A stretch of 64,000 bases of DNA. It comes from Apteryx mantelli. Lineage: Eukaryota > Chordata > Aves > Apterygiformes > Apterygidae. Both the position numbers and the translations under genes were made by a program. Shown here one piece after another: positions 25,701-37,700 of this stretch. The stretch lies in contig NC_089978.1 in the NCBI RefSeq assembly GCF_036417845.1, forward strand, positions 136,394,288 to 136,458,287. Reading direction: 5' to 3'. Below the pieces are notes generated by a model. That model saw only the letters and a list, made by a program, of their open reading frames with translations. It ran no database searches and had not been told where the DNA came from. How positions within the stretch are numbered: position 1 is the stretch's first letter; the number at the start of each line of letters is the position of its first letter.

Positions 25701-28700
25701 TCCAGTTTCATAAAAAGCCTCCTTCATTCAAGTCAGCTGAAACTCAGACACTTCACAGAATCACTAAATCAAATAATTCAAGTCTGGAGGGACCTCAGGA
25801 GGTCTCCAATCCAACCTCTTGCTCAGAGCAGGGTCGGTTATGAGATCAGACTAGGTTGTTCAGAGAGATATCCTGTTGGGTCTTGAAAACCTCCAAGGAT
25901 GGAGATTGCTAAACCTCTCTAAGTGACCTGTTCCAACACTTGATTGTCCTTATGGTGAAAAAAGGTGATCTAAAGGATGTCTGTTGTGAGGAAGAAGGTT
26001 AATTTCTAGCTGTCTCCCTTTCTTCTATGCCCATTGCTTGCAACCACAATGAAAAGCACTGCTCTTTCACTTACTCTTCATATTTCCAAAAAATTTTGCT
26101 TCTCAATGTCTTTAGCATTTTAGTTGATTATATTTTTTAATTGCCAGTACCACAGAGTCTAGTAATTAGTTATTATCCTCAGCACTTGTAAGAGGTCCCC
26201 CTCGTTATTATTTGGGTATGCAATTCCAATTTCCCTTTGTTCATAATATGTACCTCTCTGCAGCCCTCCTTCCCCAGACTTCCACTGTCTGGTAAGTAAA
26301 CCACATTAAAATTTTATTATGTCTATTTATTTGGCTGCAAGAGCAGCCATGCCCACTTCTGCTCCCAAACAAATCACTGCTATCTGTGTATAGTGCTGTG
26401 TATAGAGCATGGGGGAGCAAGGCACAGTGGGGAGGAAACAGGAATTAGCAAGGTCTGGGACACAGGCATGCTGTCTAACCATGAACTCCAACAGTTCCTA
26501 GTAGCCTAACCCTACCTTCTCTCCCCTGCCAGCAATGCCCTCCCCAAGGGATAGTTGAGGCCTTTTCCTGAGAAATGATAAGTCCTTCCTCCCCCACCCC
26601 ATCACTTTGTTCATGAACCTCTCCAGGATGCTCTGTTGTGGGCCTCAGTGTCCCCATTGAGGTCTTCAGGATTCAGATCTGAAGGCAAGAGCATGGGAAA
26701 GAATCCCAATATTTACCTTTGGTGTCTCTCCTGTCTCTAAGTATGCAGCAGTGATATAGGCAGCCAAGGGAACTTCTCCATCCACACCTCCCTGCATAAA
26801 TATAAACATATGCAAAACATGCATAAATATCCAAAAAGCTGGGAAGGGTAATACACAAAGGCCTGAAGCTTTTCAGCAAAGGTCCCACCATTCCCTGGCT
26901 TATTCGCATGCAAAAGAGAAGAACAACACACAAAACTGAACTAAAAAAATTGCTGGTACACTTGGCAAGAACCGCTTTGAGTATGTCCTTGAAGGTGCTC
27001 TGATCCCTACCTTCATGGTTGTATGGAAAAGTTGGCCCACATTTCTGAAGCAACCATTGGGAAGCTGATGGAGCTCCAGCCAGGTGAGAGCAGCTTGGAT
27101 GCCCCTGTTGTCCAGGAAGATGTATGGTTTGGCTTGGTCAAAGCATTTTACCACAAATGCAGTCAGCCTGGTTGGGGAGAGAACAGAAAAAAAGGCATGT
27201 GAGAGGGAACACAAGCAGAATGAGATAGAATGAATGAGAAAGAGAGGGAAGAATAAGCAGAAAGAAAGAATCTACAGAGAAATTGAGAAAGAGGAAGAAA
27301 ACCGTGAGTTTCAAACTGATAGGTGTCTTCTCTCCTACTGTAGTGTTATTCCTAATTTGCCTGTCCAGTGTCACCCTTCATCCCAAGGATAGTTGCACAC
27401 CCCTGGAGTGCAACTGTAAAGCATTTGAAACACTTTGGGTCCAATATGACAAAAAGGATTCAATGCAGGAAGCTGCTCGCCCTGCACGCTGTCAGACAGC
27501 AGGTATTGGGGAGAGAGAACCCAGGGCTTACCAAGTATTACCATACTCATCCCTGGTACCAAATTCGCTGTAGGAACCATCAGGGTGTTGATACTGCAGC
27601 TGTATCTGGTACCCTAGGAAGTAGAACAGGACATTAGTACTCAGACCTCAGAATGGTATTTGCAAGGAGATCACAGGGCAGGGAATTGGGGGTGTTAACA
27701 TTATAAGTGGTAGAGTACCCTGGGGGAAGGGGAGTATGCACCAGGGGTTATTAGTAGGGTGAACACAGAGGGAGGTAGAGGAGGAAGACAGGCCTGAAAT
27801 CCTTGCCATTGCTCAGGAATCTTGTAGCCCTCTCCTTGATCTCTGGGGTCAGCTGCCTTGTCTTCTCCAGGTACTGCAGCACATAGACAATGGGGGCAAA
27901 CAGCACCATGTTCTGCTCCCCACAGCCATGGGGCATCTGTACCAGGTGGTCTAGGTTCTGCAGTGCTGTCCCCATGAGGTCACCTGGAACAGAGAGTAGG
28001 CACCCTGATCACTTGCTGGGCCAGGCAGTTGACTATTCACCTCTGGCAATCTGTGACCAGTTCCTGGTAGTGCACCAGGCAACACAGCCCCAGCACAGCA
28101 AAGCAGGCACAGCTCTGTCCAGTCAGCTTATCAGCTCTGCTGTGCCCTACATATCAGCTGTAGACATTCCCATCCTGCCAGGGGAAGCCGTTAAAAAGAA
28201 TGACCTCTCCCCTGTTACATGTTTTAGCCCATCTGAAACCAGGAAACACAGTCACATAAATGGGAGACAAAAGGCAGTGGAGCCTCAGAAATCTTGGAAA
28301 GGGTTTGGGGGGTTCTGGGTTTGGGCTTTCCTAGGGCTAAACTCAGATATACAGGATTTGGAAAGGTATTATCAAAGCTGAATTCCTTACCAGTGACCGA
28401 GATGGTGGCTCTAACTGAACCTTCAACGACCTTTAGAGGCAACATCAGGGACACAGACTCCTGTGCTGGATTCCCTGATACCAGAAGGGGCAAGGTGTGC
28501 AGGGAGGACAGAAAGAAAGAGATTTTGATAAAAACAGCTTTCAAAATCCCCAGAATCTCTCTGTTCGTGACTGTTGGGTGTTAATATCCCATTTTCCTGT
28601 CACAGAAGTTCCAGATCACCCCACAAATTCTGTCCCATCTCACCCTCAGCTTCCTCTGTCCACCTCATCATGACTGCACTGTCCTATCAGCCTTCCTTCT

Positions 28701-31700
28701 CAAGAAGGTGAGAGGATCTTCTAGAAAACCTCTGTGGCCAAAGGCACCTTCCTGCTTTTCTGTACATAAGTTACCGCATTTCATTTCAGATTTCAGTTGC
28801 AGGGATATGTCCTCTCCATGCTCCTAGTGCTCTCAAAATCTGCCATATACCATAAACTTCAAGACAGCAGCAGAAATCCAAAGTCACATCCTCCAACCTG
28901 GCCATGTTCAGTAGTCTGGCTTCATTTCCACAGGTGGAAAGACCTCAGGCTGTCACATTAGTATCAGGAATGTTTATGCTAAAGGATTGGATCCCCTTGT
29001 TCTAACCAGGAGAAGCTCCTGGTGGCATCGGAATTAGAGTATGCCTCTGTAGTTTGACCAGTTTGACAGAGGAAATATTCCAACAAGTGGAAAGACCCAG
29101 GAGGTAGCTAGCCAGGGAGAAAGGGAATGAGCACACTAAAAGGGGAAAATTATCTACCTTTTTGGGGACACAGGATGGAGCTGTGAGCCTTCTCTACCAA
29201 CACTCCCTCTGGCTGTTGGAGCATATAAAAGTAACATTAATGAGCAGACAGGAGAGAAGCAGAATTACATGTGGATTAGAAATAGGTATGGACAAAACCC
29301 TGGTTCAGGCTCAATCACCAGCTGGAGTAATGTCTCTGTCACATAAAAATTAAAATTATTGACAATTATTTTAATTCCAGATAAGAAAACAATATGTATT
29401 TTCAGAATAACCTGAATTCTGAATGTATGTGGAACAGATGGTTTAAGATTCAGTGGAGAGCTGAGGAGGCTCAGCTGAGGAGGGAGGACATGAAAGAGGG
29501 TATGTATTTAAAGTTTTCCATTTAGAAGCCTGACCACAAGCAGAAGAATGGAGGATGGCATGAAGCAGAGGATAACCCCATACCTCCCACATCCATCAGC
29601 CCTCACATCTGGGCCCAGATCAGGCCTTGAGTCTCTAATTACATGCCTTGAATAGCAAGGGGCAACTCCCAAAATTAACCTGCACACCATCTGGGGATTG
29701 CACAAAGCCCACTTGTAGATCCAGGTAACAGAAGAGCTTGTCTGACCCGGACTAGAAGTAGTTTGATGATTGTATCTTTCTGTCCTTGGGCTGGGACAAA
29801 TGGTATCTCTTTGCCACAGAGCTCTTTGGTGGCCACCGCCTCTGTGCTCAGGGTGATGTTCATTAGCCCTGAAAATAAAGAAACATTTAGTGCAGCAAAT
29901 ATCTTATAAGAAAGTGTTTTCCATTAATACAATTGAAGTCACCTGTGGGCAGCAAAAAATTGGATCAGAGACCTAGATATGGGAGGTTCTATACCTCTTA
30001 CCACAGAGTTATGAGTATTTAAGTCTTTAGAATGAATGCAAACTAGTACCCTCAAGTTAACAAGACACACACCCCAGTTCCTTCACTTCGTGCCAGCTCT
30101 TACAAAGCATCTCCACCTTGGCCCCATGCCTTCCCAACTCCACCACCCCAATTCCCTGTTATCCTCACCCAGTTGCTTAGCTGTGACACTCCATTGAAAT
30201 GTCTTAGCTTCATTGGCACACAAGCAGCTGCTGTAGACACAGCCTTTGCATGGCTTCAGCTGGAAGTGTGTGGACTCCTCTAAGGTCACTTGGATCTGAA
30301 GGGGCAGCAGGGATGGCAGATGGTGACAAGACACATCTCACCTTTCCTAAAATAGGCCATGGACCTTAGCCATTTCCTACCCACCTATACCCTGCTTTCC
30401 TTGCAGAGCCTCTGGTAGGGCTCACCTTCATGCACCGCTGCAAGTAGTTGAAGACTGCGGCCTTCAACATGAAGGTCTCCCACTGGATCACAGAAGATGG
30501 CAGTGTGAGCTCCACAAGAAAGGGCTTGAAAACAAGCAGGCTGGAGGTTGGTGCAAGTCCAAAGCCGTGACGCCCTATGCAGAACATCCCTGCCTTCCAT
30601 TCTGTGACGGTGTCAGGCACAGTTACAGTGATATTCTTGTTCCCGCTGGGACTGAGGAGAAGTGGATAGTAATAGAAACGTTTAACAGAATCCCACTCTA
30701 TGCAGCAGCAGATCTGCACCCTTCTCCCCAGTACATCCAGTTTGCTAACCTAATTCAGAATTCTACTGAACTTGTAGCCCTCAGAACACAGAAAAAGCTC
30801 CCAGAGACACATTATTCAGCCGAATTAAATGTGCCAATACACACCATCCCATGAGCAGCTGAGGGGAGAAATATTCACAGTATTTCACCTATTTCAGATG
30901 TCCAATTTAGGCAGCTCAGTTCCACCCCAGCCTCAGATGCTTATATCAACAGAGCAACAATTTGACAGGGTGTTACCAGCCTGGAAGATGCCATCAGTCA
31001 TATTCATCACTTTCCTCAGACAGCACTTGCCCTTTGTACATCTAAAAATGCTTTACAGCTGTCAGCAGTTTTATTTTTCTTGGCCCAGGGATAAAGAACC
31101 AGGAAAGAGAAGAGCAACAGGACTCTGCCAAGACCAGCAGAACTTAGCAGAAGGGACTAGATTAAAGTCCAATATGAAGACAGGGCAGAGACTTGGCTTA
31201 AAGTGCCTGTGCCCAGATCACAGCTTCTGAAAGCACCAGACTGTTCCATGGCTGCTACCACAGCAGAAATTAAAGCAGCCCTCGCTAAAGTTAATGATAT
31301 TTGTCTCCAATAATGGGAAGCATTTACTTTCCCCTAAAGAATCCATTTGCCAGGCACATGCAATCAGTGATATCAGTGATATCTTTGGTTGCTCTGATCA
31401 GGCTGGAGGACAAATTGTGTAGGAGATATCTTCCGGTAGTCAGTGGGTGAAAAGATGGATGTAGATGGAATTACAAGGGAGGTAAGGGGGGGGGGTGCGG
31501 GGGGGGGTGTCTCACCTGAGCAGATGCCAAACAAGAAATTCTTAAAAAATTCTTAAAAAGTCAGAAGTGAAAAATCTCCAAAGGTCCCTCTCCTGAGGCT
31601 CAGTGGAAAATGGCCTCCCACAGCAGCACTTTGCTCCCTCTCCTCTGTGATTCACTGCACACCCTTCCTATTTTGAAAACACCTGTTTGAAAAACAGTTT

Positions 31701-34700
31701 GCTTCCTGCTCACATAGGGAATCTTGGAGGTATAGGGAGCAGCAAGGAGGAAGGGCAGCAGAAATGCTGGATAGAAACTCCTTCTCTGGGACAAAAAGCA
31801 CATACAAGCCATCTAGAATTCACCCCATGTTGCCCTGTCAGTGTTTCATCTCATACCCCCTCCAGGCCCAAGCACCTTCTCTCCTGCACTGGTCCCTCCC
31901 TCAGGGGACCCTGTCCACTCACTGAGGCTTCAGGCTTTCTGTCAGGACAGAATTCACAGTCCTGTGACAGGCTGCCGTATGGATCAGCTTCTCTTACATC
32001 CCAGGATACATCCCATATGCCCAGTTTCAGAACTGCTGGCCCACAGGGCTACTACAAACTGACTACAGACAGTAAACCAAACCTTTTCACTACACCACAC
32101 CTGCTTTCCTATAAACGCATGCAGCCCGCTCCCATGAATGGATACTACTTTTGTATGATCATCTAGGAAAGAAAAATGCACTGGATGCAGATATCAGCTC
32201 TAATGAGAAACAGCCTGATAGTAATAAGCCCTATGACATGTGTCCTTAGGTGTTTTTCTCAGCAGCTTATAGTCTAAACCAATCCAGGCAACACTAAGCC
32301 ACTCACACTAAGCCCCTCTGCTCAATTTACTTACTCCACAGAATACAAATCCCATATCCACGTTTCTGGGAAATACTTGTGAACTTTCTCTTCAGCTTGA
32401 GAAACAGGCAAATACTTAGTGGGCTGATAGGTAGTTGTTGTCAGATGCCCAGCTGAAAATAACAAAGACTCAGTTAGCACAAGATCCTCAGGTCCTAGTT
32501 TAGAGCAGATGAGCTCCAGCTCAGCTGAGGTTGCTCAGGATGCAGGTCATCCAATCAGCTCATGAGAAGCACTGCACTGGAACCTAAGGTGCTAGTCTAA
32601 AGTTTAAAATCGCGTGCCTCATTTGATAGGACTCAGGTGCTTTGGGACTTACTTGTGTTTGTAGGCACTGCAGGAAGGGCAAATATTCCCTCATCTCAAA
32701 GATGAGATTTGGGCTCTGGGCAACTCACTAACATTTCAGAGCTGGAAGCCATTAGTCCCAGAGAGCCTCATGTTTAGAGACAGGAAACATTTTCTCTCCT
32801 CCATTTGCAAATACAGCAACTATTGCTTCTCGTCTCACACACAGGACTGCTTTCCCCTGAAAGACTGAGCATCCCATATATAAGAAAGAACAGTTGGCAA
32901 GTGCTTACTGTTATATGCTTTATAGGGCTGGGCAAACATTAATATGGGCCTGGAAATAAACATCCCTGTTCCCTTCAGCATAGTTGTTGATTGAGTAGTT
33001 AGACACACTCTTGGTTTCTTGATATTGGTGTTGGACAGAATTTTCAACCCCATTTCCTACAGAAAAAAAGAAAGAATTGATGCACCAGAAGCTTGTCCTC
33101 CCCTCCTCGCCCTTTACCCTATGGCTTCCTGTTCCCTCACACAGTGGGGACTCAGCTGTCCTTCTGGCTTGATAAGTTATGCTCTTGCTTCAGTTAAGAA
33201 GGAATCATTTAGATCCTCGGCAATGGGCAAACAAGGCTTCCTGAGTTAATTTATCTGTCCTGAGTCAGACAAATTTATTCTTTTTCAAACACAAAGTCAT
33301 TTAGATACTAGGTCTTATCAGCCTGCACAGTGCAATTCCTACTTATTTTTTTATATTTATTTATTTACTTTTATATATATATAAATATTTATTTATATAT
33401 TTAATTATATAATTAATCCTGGGCAATCCAAATCTCTCATCCTATGGAGATTAAATATATGTGAAACTGAATTAAAGTAACCAATAATACATGGCATCCT
33501 GAATCATCCAACCAATGTGCAGTAACCATACAACAAGTTTCTTCTTGGTCAACAATTTCAAGTAGCTTATTCAAGGAACAAGTGAGTTTTAAGTGTCTAA
33601 ACTGGACCTGTTCCCTATAACATCTGTAATGCCATCCCTAGGATATTGGTAAAGTCAGGGGATCACACTTCTCTCAATTCATGGATTACCCCAACCAGTC
33701 AACCATTATTACCCTGAATGCTGTAAACACATCAGGCTGATCAGAATCTGAGAACCCACACAAATGATCATCTTCAGACACTTGGCGAGGATACCTGGAG
33801 TTATAAACAGATGGGAACAGCCCATAGATCTGGGAAAGCAAGAAAGAGCAAACTACCAGTCAGTGAAAATAAAACCTGGCATTCACTTTCTCTAGTACAT
33901 CCAAATCTGAATTGTTCCTAGCTGCCACGTATGAAAGCATGCCAGAAAGCACAGACTCACAGTCACTCTTCTCTGGTTCTCCTCTGAGAGAGCCAGCATG
34001 ACTTGCTGAACTGAGCATGAGATCAGACAACAGAACCTGAGCATAGATTTGTCACTGAGTGACCTTGAGCCTTTTTCCTAACACATGTCCCCTAACCCTC
34101 ACTCATGCCACAGTGAGAGCAATACTGATCCCTCTTGGCAGTGCTTTGAGTTCTTTGGGAGATAAGTACTGCACAGATGCAATAGCCTCTCCCTCTCTCT
34201 CTCTCCCTCTCTCTCCATCTTCATGTTAATATAATGGAAGGAGAAGAAGTCAGAGCAGGTTCACTCACCATGGAGTTGCTGAGCTCTTTTTCTGGCTTTA
34301 GTAGAAGAACACTCTGATCCACAGCCCTGACAGCACACATGGAGCCAGGAGCTGCCAGCAGGTGGAGACTGACCTCTGAATTAGGAAGGGTCTCATCCTT
34401 TGAGAAGCCCAGCTCCACCTGGAAGGGAATAACATATAAATGCAAGTGAGCCAGGCAGAACACAAGTGAGATCTCTGCTGTTGGCCATTCTACCACCTCC
34501 TGAGCAGGGAGAGGTCCTACATGAAGAGAGTTTCCAAGGACCCAAAGAATCTTCTAAGGATCCTCAGGAGTATTTAAGAAAACATAGGTTGGAGTTCTAA
34601 AAGGAAAGATGACACATCACATGAAAGACAGAGAGGGAAACAACTATCACCAGTGCAATGCAACTAACAATACTGGAGATATTACTGAGTCAGAACACAG

Positions 34701-37700
34701 CACTTTCTCTACCCAGCAAACCAGCCAGCCACCCCCACAGCCTTCTTTCTGCTCCTTTTGGAGTCCCAGATCAAAAACAGGCCTAATCTTTATCTCAAGA
34801 CTCTTTGCGAGTTTGGTCTCAGTTTCCTGAAGCACTACTTGTTCTTGTTTGAATATGGCTGTCCACGGCAGATATACAGCTGTGAAGCAAGGCTGATTCC
34901 AGTCCTCAGAAGTTAGTCTTTGGAATGCAAAGCACAGCCAAGGAAGCAGATTCCCAGAGATTTCACAATGACCACAAAAGTTCAGCCCTTTCTGAATGGC
35001 TGGTAAAATCTACTTCCATCAGCCATTCACAGCTGTCTGTCCAGCATCAAATACCAGCAAGTCCAAGTGCCTGCTGAAGCAGTAGAGCAGCCCTGAGCTG
35101 TCCCAGGAGTCACACTAGTGCACTGAGTATGCCGGACTGTGATCCTGCTGGGTTGTACTTGCTATACAGGCCTACAGAGATGGATATACACAACAATTCT
35201 CTGCCTTTCCCAGACATTGCAGCAGCCCCCACAATGTTCAGCACATGCTTGCTCCCTACATTACAGCACTCTTCACCATTCACATAGTGCAGTCTACCTG
35301 ACACAGCACACCACACAGTATAAGCCACACAGAACTACACATATTAAGTATTCTTCACAGTCTCTTCATTGATTGCAGCAGACACACGCACCTTCACACA
35401 TTTAGTCATATCCTCAGACATGACTCCTACCTTATTTCTGAAACACATGGAGACACTGAAGACAGCAGAATCAGCGATGATTTTTCCATTAGGGAAGATG
35501 ACATAAACCACAAGTGTTGGAGTTGGAGCATAGTTCGAGTCAAAGGTAAGAGGAATGGAGAAGAAGCCTTTCAGCACTAGATGGATGGGAGAGGGAAGGA
35601 GAGAAAGTAGTTTTGGTAATGGAAAGGGACTCTGATCAGCTTTTGCCATCATTCTGTATGTGCCTGTTTTAATTCCTTTCCTCAGGTCTTTCAGATCCAA
35701 GGAGATTTCTGGAGATCACTGAAACAATCAGCATGTCTCTGGACCTGCTATTCAAGATCAGCAGAAGAATCTTCCTGATTTTATTCACTGCCTCAAGGAG
35801 ATGAAACAGCTCTTTGGAGTTCCAGCTTAGCTCCACAAAGTGTGAGAGTCTCGGACATCATTCAGAGCCTCCCATCACCAAAAACCTCCCATCCTATCAC
35901 CCAATAAAAAGGTGTCCCAAAGCACTTTTAGGTAAAGAAAGGAGAGATGGAGAAGCAGAAGACAGTGAGTCAACACCCATCAAGATGATAAGCTGCAGCA
36001 TCCTAACTACTCAAAGGTTATTTGGAAACACAACTGCAAATCAAAGGAGGAAGGTTTGAAAGAGGGTAAGTCTGGGGCTTCATGTCCCTTGCAGGGGCAA
36101 CAAAAGAAGACTTCTTTGAAAACAAAGGCAACAGAGGTTGAACCTATAGGTTGGGAAATGCTGAGTGTTGACCTCTCAGTGCCAAGCAGCGCCAAGCAAA
36201 AGGCTAAGGGAAACATGCAAACTAGAAACACAAACTGCTCTGATCCAATAGAAAAAGGAGGAGCCATTTCAGCATTGCAAAGAGGCTTATACCACGTATC
36301 CAAGTAAGCAGGGATGTCACAGAACAGTGAGTGCTTGCTAGACACGAAACAGGGGAGTGCACTTACTTCTTGGCAGCCCAACCCAAACAGTCTTCTGACC
36401 TGCATGAACTATCCCGCCTTTCCCCATGACCTAGGGAAAAAGAGGGAAAGAGAAGGGAATGCCAGTCACATGGTCTTTGAAATCACTATGCAGACCAAAC
36501 TGTCCCTGAACTTGGAAATTAAATGGAGGGAAGAGAAGAGAGAGGAAATACGGAGGTTAACTCACTTTCAGGGAGCAGAGAAAGCTCAGGAGATCAAGGG
36601 ATTAGGACATAAAGATCTTCTTTTAAAAGGCACTAACTCTGGTATATGCAAAAGTCCTATGAAATGACTGATGATCTTTGGGGGAAGTTCTTCACATGGT
36701 CCAGTTCCTATTAACACTAGCCCACATAGTGAGTGAAGCAAAACCTATAATAAATGGATTTGACATCAGTCATCTTGGTGCAGAGGGATTGAATACACCT
36801 TTTGAGATCTCTTGGCTACTGAATGGGCTTTGTTAAATACAGGGCTGGGATCCACTGGCAGAGAGCAGCGCATATGAAGTGCTACTGCACAGGCATAGTA
36901 GGGTGCCTGCATACCAGGGCTAGTGCCTGAAACATTTCTATTCATCTGCCATCAGCCCCAAAGGGAGATGGAGAACAGCTGCTCAGGCATTGAATGTTCC
37001 CCAAATAGCTAAAAGCTCTTGCACCCATGAATATCCCTGGTCTATCACTGCTCCTGGGGTAGATAGCTGCTGCTGCAGCAGCAACAAATACCACTTGGGG
37101 AAGGACAGGTGAGGCACATACCTGCTCTGAACCTGGGCAGAGCCCAAGAGAAGGATGCTGCCTTTCCTGCTATCACTGCAGCCCAAAACCAGAATCCAGC
37201 CCCATCATGGCTGAGAATGAGCTACCTTTCCTGGGCTGAGACAAATTTATTGAATATTAGGCTTGAATCTGTAGGGGATGCTGCTCTTCTGTCTTAAGCT
37301 GACCCACCAGCACTTCCCCAGAAACTCACAAAGTAGGAGAAAATGACACGCTTAGGCCCATGTTCCAGATCTTCCTGGTAAATTCTGAAGTCCACCTGGA
37401 CAGCCTGCTTTTTACCACAGGTTATCATTTCTGGCACACGGACAATAGTGAGAAAACTCCTGCTGGTGCTGTAGAATGGACGTATGAAATGAGTGGCTCT
37501 CTGGTAATTCAAATCAACTGTTCCAGGCTTTATATCAGAATCTTGATGCAGGACACTTGCCTGGTGAGACCAAAAAAATACCAAAAAAAAACAAAAAAAA
37601 AATCCAGTTAAGCTCTAGTTAAGCATTTCAGCTGGGGAATGAGAACCAAGATCAGATATTCCCAGGCTGCAGATCACCCTAGCTGTGGCTTGGTAGGAAG

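Larger units (their letters stand above)
23297..26716 (-). other. Gene B intron 27 (3.4 kb)
   Basis: The largest intron of gene B. It holds two inserted elements: a retrocopy-like relic (about 24819-25560) and an old CR1 3' end (about 25752-26060). The remainder looks like unique intronic DNA. Confidence 0.7.

Noticed and set aside
27890-28381. 163-codon plus-strand open frame
   Set aside because: It overlaps gene B exon 24 in antisense. The open frame is a by-product of the minus-strand coding sequence.
31687-32166. 159-codon plus-strand open frame in gene B intron 18
   Set aside because: Serine/proline-rich with no homology I recognise and no promoter or splice context; probably chance.
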